A stretch of DNA of 64,000 bases from an uncultured Chromatiaceae bacterium (GTDB lineage: Bacteria; Pseudomonadota; Gammaproteobacteria; Enterobacterales; Alteromonadaceae), in the NCBI GenBank assembly GCA_937978655.1, contig CALJUX010000049.1, forward strand, positions 47,350-111,349, written 5' to 3'. This document shows positions 38,029 to 46,325 of this stretch, one piece after another. The position numbers and the translations under genes are program-made. The stretch's first letter is position 1, and each line of letters starts with the position of its first letter. The notes beneath the pieces were generated by a model. It was not told the origin of the DNA and ran no database searches. It saw nothing but the letters and a program-made list of their open reading frames with translations.

Positions 38029-38060
38029 AAAAACGGTTGGCCATCTGCCAACCGTTTTTT
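38029..38060 (-). terminator. Strong intrinsic terminator inside the export cluster
   Basis: Perfect 12-base stem AAAACGGTTGGC / GCCAACCGTTTT (38030-38041, 38047-38058) with a five-base loop. On minus it follows the DUF1329 stop by 14 bases and ends in a T-run, then the Ycf48-like ATG comes about 32 bases later. Confidence 0.9.
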
Positions 38061-38074
38061 CCAATCAAGCTGAC

Positions 38075-39433
38075 TTAACGCGTCCCTTCACGGCGCAGTG
38101 CTGCGGGTGTGAAGTCGTTATCAGATAATTTCACTGAGAAATCATACATTTTGTCCTCGTTATCCAGACCGATGGCAATATAACGGCGTGAATTGAGGTC
38201 ATGATAGACTTCCAGCGTACTCCAGTGTGTTGGCACTTCATAGTAGTTCAGACCATGGGCAACCGCGACACGGTACAGTTCACCGCGGGCGTCATACAAG
38301 TCTGCAACATGGATTTGCCAGCTGTCTTCGTCAATGAAGAATACACGTTTGCCATAGACATGGCGCATGCCGTCTTTTAACGAGGCTTCAACCTGCCAGA
38401 CCCGGTGTTTTTCCCAGCGCACGTATTCCGGGTTGATGTGACCAGGTTTTAACAAATCGGCATATTTCGCGTCTTTGCTATGCAGTTTGTAGCTGTTGTA
38501 TGGGATATACAGCTCTTTTTTACCGACCAGCTTCCAGTTGTAACGGTCTGGCGAGCCGTTAAACATATCAAAATCGTCGGTAGTACGCAGGCCGTCAGAC
38601 GCGGTACCTGGTGCGTCATACGCGACGTTTGGTGCACGACGCACACGGCGCTGACCGGTGTTGTAAGTCCAGGCCTGACGTGGTGTTTTCACCTGATCCA
38701 TGGTTTCATGCACTAACAGCGCAGTACCGGCCAGACGCGCAGGCGTCGTGACGCTTTGTTTAAAGCGGAACAGAATGTTTTCGTTCTGTAATGCTTCTGC
38801 GGTTGCAGCTTTATCGGAGTATTTGAACATGATTTGTTCATCAAAACCGATCAGCGTGTAATCACCGGTGGCAGTTGGTGCAGCCTGACCACCGTTACGG
38901 CTGGCCGCGACGCCACGGAATCGCAACGTGTGGTTCCAGATAGCTTCCAGACCATTGGCCGGAATTGGGAAAGGAACGCCGATCGCAGCATTTTTGATGC
39001 CATTCCCACCTTCAACCAACTCTGCTGTTGCAGCGATTTTCTTCGTCGCGTCGTAAACATACTGCGGATAAGACGCGGTACGGCGGGTTTGGTACACATT
39101 CATCTTATATGTTGGGTACAGCTCAAATAAAGCCAGCTGGCCTGGTGACAACGAGTCTTTGTACTTCGCCAGATTGGATTTATCGATTGTAAACAACACT
39201 TTATCGCCAGAGAACGGGTCTGGATGGTGATCGCCCGGTTTATAACCAGCCGGAGCTGAAGTAATACCGCCTTCCCATGCTGGGATTGAACCATCTTTGT
39301 TGCCGGCTTTTTCCGCACCCAGCGGCGTTAAATCGGCGCCCAGACGAGCAACCTGATCCGGGCTTATTTTTGCAGCTGCAGAGCAGCTCAGTACCAGCGC
39401 AATGGCGCTCGATAACAGGGTGAGTTTTTTCAT
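38075..39433 (-). CDS. DUF1329 family periplasmic protein (LolB-like fold)
   Basis: 452 residues from the ATG at 39431-39433, which opens a signal peptide ending CSAAA (residues 1-21). The mature start KISPDQVARLGADLTPLGAE and the GNKDGSIPAWEGG motif are typical of DUF1329. The C-terminal half is rich in aromatic strands (YGKRVFFIDEDSWQIHVADLYD). Known structures of this family resemble the lipid-binding LolA/LolB fold. It follows the DUF1302 gene by 19 bases. Confidence 0.9.
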   Translation of the reverse strand: MKKLTLLSSAIALVLSCSAAAKISPDQVARLGADLTPLGAEKAGNKDGSIPAWEGGITSAPAGYKPGDHHPDPFSGDKVLFTIDKSNLAKYKDSLSPGQLALFELYPTYKMNVYQTRRTASYPQYVYDATKKIAATAELVEGGNGIKNAAIGVPFPIPANGLEAIWNHTLRFRGVAASRNGGQAAPTATGDYTLIGFDEQIMFKYSDKAATAEALQNENILFRFKQSVTTPARLAGTALLVHETMDQVKTPRQAWTYNTGQRRVRRAPNVAYDAPGTASDGLRTTDDFDMFNGSPDRYNWKLVGKKELYIPYNSYKLHSKDAKYADLLKPGHINPEYVRWEKHRVWQVEASLKDGMRHVYGKRVFFIDEDSWQIHVADLYDARGELYRVAVAHGLNYYEVPTHWSTLEVYHDLNSRRYIAIGLDNEDKMYDFSVKLSDNDFTPAALRREGTR

Positions 39434-39452
39434 AATTCTGTCTCGTCCCTTC

Positions 39453-41591
39453 TTATAAAGAGTATTTGATGTTAAAAGACACGAAATCACGGTCTTCAGT
39501 GTTATTTGTCGTCCCGACGCCATCGAAGAACGCGTTGTAAGAGATCTCAGCGGACCAGGCATTCAGGTAATCAAACGCCAACGAATAACTCAGCGCTTTT
39601 TTATCCTCAGAGAACATGAACAGCGGATCCGGTGTAATGCCGTTGACGTCATGTGAGAATGTCAGACGTTGTGTCAGGTTCACACCGGCCAATACGTTGT
39701 TGTAGTTGGCAATTGCCACTAAACGATAGCCCCAGGCCGATTTTGTCGGGAATGGGTTGGTTTCGGCGCCGTTGGACAAGCCGGTGTGTAAACCGGTTTT
39801 GACAATCAACTGACCCTGCGCATTGGTGCCCATTAACGGATAACCACTGCGGTCGGTGTTTGGACCATTCAGGCGTAACACATCCTGATCCGGCATATCT
39901 TTGATGTCGATGCCGCCAATCTCTGCTAACACAGTGAAGTTGTCGGTATTGAGCACAGGGCCAAACAGATGTGTGACGGTTAATTGTGCCTGTAAGGTGT
40001 CGCTTAACACATAACCTTGGGCAAACTGGCCTGGCTGGGTTTTCTTGCCATCAACGCGGCCGATTTGTGAAATTCCGGCTAAGTCAGGACGGATCCCGGC
40101 AATTGCCAGCTGCTCCGGCATCCCGGCGTACAGAATTTCCACGTCATCGATTTGCAGCGGTTCATCCTGACGATAGGCCAGTTCACCCGCAATTGACGTA
40201 CCTTCTAAGGTAGTATTGAAGCTAAAACCATAGAGCTTGATATCTTCCGGATATTCAATCAGGCCTTTTGACATCGCTTTAAGATTGCCGACGTTATCCG
40301 CAGTCAGCGTGTTTGCCGCCATGTAGGCGATGTCTGATTGAATCGCTGCAGTACGGAAGTCAGAGGCGATGCCTGAAATCACTGGCGTGCGGCTGTGGTA
40401 GTTCATGTGATACAAGGCAAATTCGGTATCGGCCAGTTCCGGAGAAAAATACTCCAGTTTCAGACCGTACTGACCAGAATCGCTTGGCTCAATTTCGCCG
40501 GCGTCGCCTTTCGGGCGTAGGGTCACTTTGGTCGGATAAGCCAGATAGGCGCTGGACAACTGACCAAGGCTGGCCTGTGCTGCCGCTTTTTGTGCCGCGC
40601 TGGCTGCCGGGTTTTGTAACACGGCCATTGCCGCTTTCACACCGTTGCCAATGCCATTCAGACCAGTCAGCAAGGTGCTTAAGTCCAAATCCGGGTTACC
40701 GGCAAAACCTAACTGAATGTTCTGGTTGTAACCGCCTTTACCGGCGAAATCATTGGTCGAAAAATAGGTGCCTGGTACTGGCAGGTAACTGTTTTGCCAG
40801 TCGTACTGGTAAAACACTTCCGCAGACAGTTGCTCAGTGATGCCCAATGACGCCCATGCCATGCCAACCGGAATGTAGGCTTCTTTTAAATCTGCGCCTG
40901 GCAGGCGGGCAATACCGACGTCGATGGGGGTAATGTTGATGCCGTGTTGAATTAAGGTACTTTCGCCCCAGCTCAGCACCTGCTCACCGACACGGATAGA
41001 CAGCGGGTTAGCGCCATCATTCAGGGCGAAATTGGCAAAGACATAAGCGTCAAGTAAACGTACATCGCGACAGGCTAAATCCCGCGCGTCGTCATCCATA
41101 CAAGGATCAACCCGATTGCCGGATACCGGATTGGTGTAAGCACCATCGTTATCCATCAGTGCGGCATCGTAGAAGTACATAAAACGGGTGAACAGACCAA
41201 AGTCACCTTTGGTAATGGATAATTCGTGCGTGCCTTTAAACAGCTCAGAGAAAATATCGCCTTTATCATAATTCAGGTTGCCGGCGTCGCCATTTGACGA
41301 ATAACCGCCTGGCTGGGCCCAGATTTCTGATGACGGATAAATAACGTTAGTGGCGGCGTTGTAGCCGGTCCAGTTAAAGCGTGGATGGTTCACTTTACTG
41401 ATGGTATCCCAGTTGCGGTCTTCTGCCCGCCAGCTGGCACCGTAAGAAAAGGTTGAGTCAAATACAACTTCGACATCCTCACCCAGCGTGACGCTGGCTG
41501 CCTGAATGGACGTTGCAGACAAGGCTAACAGTGCAGACGCGACACCAAGCGCCAAAGGTTTTCTGGCGAAGGCTAATGGCCTTTTATTCAT
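39453..41591 (-). CDS. DUF1302 family outer-membrane protein
   Basis: 712 residues. The start at 41591 has a strong AGGGGGGAG site and opens a signal peptide (to SIQAA, about residue 32). The mature part is beta-rich with alternating hydrophobics and ends FVSFNIKYSL, a barrel-type final strand, though with Leu rather than the usual Phe last. A short insertion of Ala/Gln-rich helix lies at about 310-350. DUF1302 proteins are predicted outer-membrane porins paired with DUF1329. First gene of the cluster. Confidence 0.88.
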   Translation of the reverse strand: MNKRPLAFARKPLALGVASALLALSATSIQAASVTLGEDVEVVFDSTFSYGASWRAEDRNWDTISKVNHPRFNWTGYNAATNVIYPSSEIWAQPGGYSSNGDAGNLNYDKGDIFSELFKGTHELSITKGDFGLFTRFMYFYDAALMDNDGAYTNPVSGNRVDPCMDDDARDLACRDVRLLDAYVFANFALNDGANPLSIRVGEQVLSWGESTLIQHGINITPIDVGIARLPGADLKEAYIPVGMAWASLGITEQLSAEVFYQYDWQNSYLPVPGTYFSTNDFAGKGGYNQNIQLGFAGNPDLDLSTLLTGLNGIGNGVKAAMAVLQNPAASAAQKAAAQASLGQLSSAYLAYPTKVTLRPKGDAGEIEPSDSGQYGLKLEYFSPELADTEFALYHMNYHSRTPVISGIASDFRTAAIQSDIAYMAANTLTADNVGNLKAMSKGLIEYPEDIKLYGFSFNTTLEGTSIAGELAYRQDEPLQIDDVEILYAGMPEQLAIAGIRPDLAGISQIGRVDGKKTQPGQFAQGYVLSDTLQAQLTVTHLFGPVLNTDNFTVLAEIGGIDIKDMPDQDVLRLNGPNTDRSGYPLMGTNAQGQLIVKTGLHTGLSNGAETNPFPTKSAWGYRLVAIANYNNVLAGVNLTQRLTFSHDVNGITPDPLFMFSEDKKALSYSLAFDYLNAWSAEISYNAFFDGVGTTNNTEDRDFVSFNIKYSL

Positions 41592-41907
41592 GTTCGATTC
41601 TCCCCCCTGTCCCTGCAGGTATATTTTGTTTTTGTAATCGGTCGCTTCGATCAACTGCTCTGATCTCTGCGCACGTAGCAGAAATAATTACATCATTTTT
41701 CCGAGGGCGCAAGGCTTGAAGATGGGTAAATCTGTTGATTTATCTTTAGTTTTTGCCGTTGTGACGCGCAGCCCGCAACATCCCTCACCCCCTCAGTTTA
41801 ACTGAAGACGGACCTGTTGCTGAGAAATTGCTTAACTACATGAAATGCAACAGCAAAAACTAAAAAAGCATTGCAGATGTTTTAATCTGTTGTTTAAAGT
41901 ATTCGCT
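41592..41907. other. Intergenic region upstream of the DUF1302 gene, with repeat module
   Basis: 316 bases with no gene. It holds the inverted-repeat module at 41729-41896. On the minus strand a weak pair TTGCGC, 17 bases, AATTAT lies about 100-130 bases before the DUF1302 ATG and may be its promoter. No clear terminator for the DUF2835 gene is visible. Confidence 0.5.
41729..41896. repeat. Inverted-repeat module with flanking short direct repeats
   Basis: Arms at 41745-41761 (TTTAGTTTTTGCCGTTG) and 41848-41864 are inverted copies with one mismatch over 17 bases, 86 bases apart. The same nine bases AATCTGTTG occur in direct orientation at 41729-41737 and 41884-41892, both followed by TTTA-like sequence. 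The inner part contains the palindrome CAGTTTAACTG. No coding capacity. Confidence 0.55.
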
Positions 41908-42135
41908 CTAATTTATTTTCTGCAACGCCTTAAACTTGCCCCGGCTGTCGGTTAATAACTCAAAACGACCATCCAGACCAGAATGCTGAAAGTAACGGCG
42001 AAAATGTACTAAATCCAGTTGGACACGCAGGCCGTTGTCGGCCTGCACTATCACTGATTTGATCTGCCCCTGATAAAACCACAACACCTGCTCTGCGCTC
42101 AGGATCAGCCGAAAACGGTAGCGCTGCTCAGCCAT
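41908..42135 (-). CDS. DUF2835 family protein
   Basis: 75 residues from the ATG at 42133-42135; the frame extends 12 codons further up but inside pepN. YRFRLILSAEQVLWFYQG and RVQLDLVHFRRYF are characteristic of this small family, in which the protein looks like a single beta-rich domain. Function unknown. It overlaps the pepN stop by eight bases, so it is probably translated with pepN. Confidence 0.8.
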   Translation of the reverse strand: MAEQRYRFRLILSAEQVLWFYQGQIKSVIVQADNGLRVQLDLVHFRRYFQHSGLDGRFELLTDSRGKFKALQKIN

Positions 42136-44701
42136 GCAGCGCCTTATTGAGTTTTTCGGCCAGATCCGCACTTAACCCGGCTTGTTGTAACTGTCGAAGT
42201 GCTGCCAGCATTTTGTCCGCACGAGCCGGTGCATAACGTTTGTATGACAGCAAAGGTGTCACCAGACGCGAAGCCAGCTGCGGATTTGTCGCATCGACCT
42301 TGCTGATCACCGTTGCCAGCCGCTGATAGCCTTGGCCGTCAGCGCCATGAAACATCGCCGGATTCTGTTGGCCAAATACCGCATACAAAGCACGCACCCG
42401 GTTTGGATTCTTCCAGTCAAACTGCGTCAGTTGCTCGGCATCGTCTAACAGCGCAAAAACTTCCGGCGTTGCCACTGAAGCCACTAACGCCGAGTGCTTG
42501 TCAAACAGCTGCACATTAGAGCCATATTGCCGGTAAAACGCTGCCAGCATGCTGCGGGTTGCCGGGTGCGACGCTTTCACCAGCGCCTGTAACACCGCCA
42601 GTTTGTCTGTCATATTGTCGGCACCGGCATATTGTTGTTGCCACAGCGAGTCTGGCGTACTGTCGAGCCGCAGCAGATAACGCAGCGCCGTGTTACGCAG
42701 CGCACGCCGGCCAACTTCTGCTTCAGAATATTGGTATTCCTGTGGGGTCAGGCGCTGATATAACGTCAGCCAGTCGGCACTGAAGGCCGTGGCCAGCTGC
42801 TGCTGGTAACTGTCGAGCGTGCTCAGGATCTGTTCCACCGGGATTTGCTGATATTGTTCAGCCAGGGTGTCAAATCCCGGTAAGGTCAGCAGTTCTGCGG
42901 TAAACGCCAAATCGGCCAGCGGCGAGCGCACAAGCGCTGCGACAACCTGTAACAGCGCCGGCGGGATCTGCGCTTGCTGGTTCTCTTCAACGGTCTGCCT
43001 GATGAGTCCGGACCAAAGTTGCTGCAGCGCATCCCAACGCGCCACCCCATCCTGCGCGTGTTGACTCAGATATAGCAGTTCGTCGGTCTGATAGGCGTAA
43101 CTGAATTTTACCGGTGCACTGAAATCAGCCAGCAGCACCGGGATCACCGGCAGCCGCACGCCGGCAAAGTCAAAGGACTGTTCAGCGCTGCTGAACTGTA
43201 ACAACCCGCTATGCACCTTTGTGCCAGCTTCGGCGTCGCGACTATGCAGTTCGTAGCGCAGCGGCAGCAACAATGGCTGTTTGTCAGCCTGATCCGGTGT
43301 CGGCGCTGTATGCTGGCGCAAGTGCAAGCGTACACCGTCGTCAGTGCTTTCCAGCGCTGCGCTCAGCTGTGGGGTACCGGATTGACTGTACCAGTGGCGG
43401 AAGGTACTGAGATCGGTCTGGTTGGCGTCCTGCATGGCCTGGACAAAATCGTCGCAAGTGACCGCCTGGCCATCATGACGTTGGAAATACAGGTCCATGC
43501 CACGCCGAAAGCCGGCGTCACCGAGCAAGGTATGTTGCATCCGGATCACCTCGGCGCCTTTGTCATATACCGTCACGGTGTAAAAATTATTCATTTGTTC
43601 AACAACATCCGGCCGGATCGGATGCGCCATTGGCCCGGCGTCTTCGGCAAACTGGGCGGTGCGGATAGTTTTAACCGCATCGATACGGCACAAGGTTGCC
43701 GATCCCATCGCTGCGCTGAACTGCTGGTCGCGAAATACCGTCAGGCCTTCTTTCAGACTCAGCTGGAACCAGTCACGGCAGGTCACGCGGTTGCCGGTCC
43801 AGTTGTGAAAATATTCATGGGCAATAATACTTTCAATATTAAAATAATCAGTGTCCGTCGCCGTTTGCGCGTCGGCCAGCACGAACTTACTGTTGAAGAT
43901 ATTCAGGCCTTTGTTTTCCATCGCGCCCATATTAAAGAAATCGACAGCCACCACCATGTAGATATCCAGGTCGTATTCCAGGCCATAGGTGTCTTCGTCA
44001 AATTTCATCGCCCGCTGTAATGACGCGAGCGCGAACTGCGCTTGCTGTTGCTGGCCTTTGTCGACATAAAACTTCAGCGCCACATCACGGCCACTTTTTG
44101 TCACATAGTGACCGGTCAGTTCATCAAAATCACCGGCCACCAGCGCGAACAGATAACAAGGTTTAGGGAAAGGGTCGTGCCAGCTCACACGTACCCGGCC
44201 GTCTGCCAGTTGGTGGCGGGCGATCAGGTTGCCGTTTGACAATACAAACGGCAGTGAGGCATCAGCGATGATGTGGGTGGTAAACACCGCCATCACATCA
44301 GGCCGGTCCGGATAAAAGGTGATACGCCGAAAGCCTTCGGCCTCACATTGGGTGCAATAGGCGCCATTGGACAGATACAGCCCTTCCAGCGCTGTATTAG
44401 CGGCCGGGTCAATTTCAGTGCGGACGCAGAGTTCAAATTGCGCAGGCAAGCCTTGCAGTAACAGGCCGCCAGGCCGATGTTCAACGGCTGACCACGGCTG
44501 GCCATTTATTGTTAAGGAGATAAGCGTCAGATCCTGTCCATCCAGCCACAAGCTGTCAGCGCCTTCGGCAGCACGCCGGACCTGACTGACCGCCTGCACG
44601 CGGGTATTGGCCGGCAGTAATTCAAATTCAAGCTCAAGCTCTGAGATGAGATAAGTGGGCGGCTGATAGTCAAGGCGACGTTTGGCAATATTGGTGGTCA
44701 T
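42128..44701 (-). CDS. pepN: Aminopeptidase N
   Basis: Cytoplasmic M1 zinc aminopeptidase for peptide turnover. 857 residues from the ATG at 44699-44701 (AGGAG upstream; seven codons shorter than the open frame). The exopeptidase motif GAMEN and the zinc site HEYFHNWTGNR with a downstream Glu (LKEGLTVFRDQQF) are intact. The long helical C-terminal domain places it with E. coli PepN rather than with the second M1 enzyme at 52185. Confidence 0.96.
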   Translation of the reverse strand: MTTNIAKRRLDYQPPTYLISELELEFELLPANTRVQAVSQVRRAAEGADSLWLDGQDLTLISLTINGQPWSAVEHRPGGLLLQGLPAQFELCVRTEIDPAANTALEGLYLSNGAYCTQCEAEGFRRITFYPDRPDVMAVFTTHIIADASLPFVLSNGNLIARHQLADGRVRVSWHDPFPKPCYLFALVAGDFDELTGHYVTKSGRDVALKFYVDKGQQQQAQFALASLQRAMKFDEDTYGLEYDLDIYMVVAVDFFNMGAMENKGLNIFNSKFVLADAQTATDTDYFNIESIIAHEYFHNWTGNRVTCRDWFQLSLKEGLTVFRDQQFSAAMGSATLCRIDAVKTIRTAQFAEDAGPMAHPIRPDVVEQMNNFYTVTVYDKGAEVIRMQHTLLGDAGFRRGMDLYFQRHDGQAVTCDDFVQAMQDANQTDLSTFRHWYSQSGTPQLSAALESTDDGVRLHLRQHTAPTPDQADKQPLLLPLRYELHSRDAEAGTKVHSGLLQFSSAEQSFDFAGVRLPVIPVLLADFSAPVKFSYAYQTDELLYLSQHAQDGVARWDALQQLWSGLIRQTVEENQQAQIPPALLQVVAALVRSPLADLAFTAELLTLPGFDTLAEQYQQIPVEQILSTLDSYQQQLATAFSADWLTLYQRLTPQEYQYSEAEVGRRALRNTALRYLLRLDSTPDSLWQQQYAGADNMTDKLAVLQALVKASHPATRSMLAAFYRQYGSNVQLFDKHSALVASVATPEVFALLDDAEQLTQFDWKNPNRVRALYAVFGQQNPAMFHGADGQGYQRLATVISKVDATNPQLASRLVTPLLSYKRYAPARADKMLAALRQLQQAGLSADLAEKLNKALHG

Positions 44702-44757
44702 AAATAGCTCCTGAAAATACACGTCTTGGCAAAATGGATGGCTGACGGGGTAACTGA

Positions 44758-44786
44758 CATAAAAAAACCTGCGAGGTCGCAGGCTT
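44758..44786 (-). terminator. Intrinsic terminator of the nhaC-like gene
   Basis: Stem CCTGCGA / TCGCAGG (44767-44773, 44776-44782) followed on minus by seven T. It starts six bases after the stop codon at 44792. Confidence 0.85.
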
Positions 44787-44791
44787 CTTTC

Positions 44792-46276
44792 TCAGACCAC
44801 AGGCCTTTGCGGGACCGGCATGATGGTGTCCGGCGGTGTCAGCCGCAGGATCTTAATGCCCAGATATGCATACACAATCGCCAGCACCGGATTAATCAAA
44901 TTAAAGAAGGCATACACAATATAGTCCAGCGGACTGATACCAAGCACACCATGCATATAAGCGCCGCAGGTATTCCAGGGGATCAACGCGCTGGTAATAG
45001 TGCCGCCATCTTCCAGCGTCCGTGACAGATTGACCGGCGCCAGGCCACGCTTCTCAAACTCTTCCTTGTACATCCGCCCCGGCATCACAATCGCCATATA
45101 CTGATCAGCGGCCAGAATGTTGGTGGCAATACAGGTCAGGATAGTACTGGCGATCAGCGAGCCAGTGCTATGCGCCTTACGCAAAATAGCCTGTACAAAA
45201 CGACGTAATAATCCGGTATGTTCCAACACCGAACCAAATACCATCGCTGACATAATCAGCCAGACAGTGTTCATCATTTTAGCCATGCCGCCGCCGCTTA
45301 ACAGTTTGTCCAGCTCAGCGTTGCCGGTTTCGATGATAAAACCGCTGTGTAAAGTGGTCCACACCACTTTTAACTGACCAAGCACCATCGGGTACGACTG
45401 ATCGGTCATTTTTTCGATCAGCGGCTGCTGAAACAACACGGCCCAGGCGCCGCCGAGCAAAGCGCCGATAAACACCGTCGGAAATGCCGGGACTTTTTTC
45501 ACGGCCATGACCAGCAATACCAGCATCGGCATTAAATGCAGCAACGAAATATCAAAATGTTGCTGTAAATCACGGCTGATCTGATCAATTTTATCGACAT
45601 TGGCCACGCCATTGGCGTTAAATCCAATCAACACAAACAGCAGCAATGCCAGCAGCAGGCTCGGAATAGTGGTCCACAGCATATGACGGATGTGGGAGAA
45701 TAAATCAGAACCTGCTACGGCTGGCGCCAGATTTGTGGTGTCAGACAGCGGTGACAATTTATCGCCAAAATAAGCACCGGACACGATGGCGCCTGCGGTG
45801 ATCACCGGCGATAACCCCAGCCCCATCGACACGCCGATCAGCGCGACACCCACAGTCGCAGCAGTAGTCCAGGAACTGCCAATGCCGAGCGCCACGATGG
45901 CACACAGCACACAGGTCGCAGCGTAAAACCAGCTTGGATTTAACACCTGCAGCCCATAATAAATCAGCGCCGGCACTGTGCCGGATAACAACCAGGTGCC
46001 AATTAAGGCTCCGACCGAAAACAGGATCAAGACAGCGCCAAGCGCCAGCGCGATACCGCGGATCATCGCTTGTTCCATTTCTTCCCAGCCAAAACCGTTT
46101 TTCAGCCCAATCAGAACAGCGATCGCGGCGGCGACGAATAACGCCATCTGGTTTGGCCCGAAGGACGAGTCGCTGCCGTACAAATACACAGATAAGCTCA
46201 GCAGGAAAATCAGCGCGCCAAGTGGGAGCAACGCATCCAGCATGCTGGGCGCCTTTGGGGTTGTTGATGTTGTCAT
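44792..46276 (-). CDS. Na+/H+ antiporter, NhaC family
   Basis: 494 residues, about 11-12 hydrophobic spans. GIGSSWTTAATVGVALIGVS and GAYFGDKLSPLSDTTNLAPA (about residues 150-190) are NhaC-type signatures. AADQYMAIVMPGRMYKEEF and IPWNTCGAYM occur in the second half. Members exchange Na+ for H+ or, in some cases, malate/lactate, so the exact substrate is not settled by sequence. Its own terminator follows; the NSS-transporter gene lies 49 bases upstream. Confidence 0.88.
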   Translation of the reverse strand: MTTSTTPKAPSMLDALLPLGALIFLLSLSVYLYGSDSSFGPNQMALFVAAAIAVLIGLKNGFGWEEMEQAMIRGIALALGAVLILFSVGALIGTWLLSGTVPALIYYGLQVLNPSWFYAATCVLCAIVALGIGSSWTTAATVGVALIGVSMGLGLSPVITAGAIVSGAYFGDKLSPLSDTTNLAPAVAGSDLFSHIRHMLWTTIPSLLLALLLFVLIGFNANGVANVDKIDQISRDLQQHFDISLLHLMPMLVLLVMAVKKVPAFPTVFIGALLGGAWAVLFQQPLIEKMTDQSYPMVLGQLKVVWTTLHSGFIIETGNAELDKLLSGGGMAKMMNTVWLIMSAMVFGSVLEHTGLLRRFVQAILRKAHSTGSLIASTILTCIATNILAADQYMAIVMPGRMYKEEFEKRGLAPVNLSRTLEDGGTITSALIPWNTCGAYMHGVLGISPLDYIVYAFFNLINPVLAIVYAYLGIKILRLTPPDTIMPVPQRPVV

Positions 46277-46325
46277 TTATTGCTCTATGTTTTATATCGC
46301 CCGTCTGGCAGGCTTTTCGTTATTA

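Noticed and set aside
43211..44020. Plus-strand open frame of 269 codons opposite pepN
   Set aside because: Antisense shadow; pepN carries the zinc site in the true frame.
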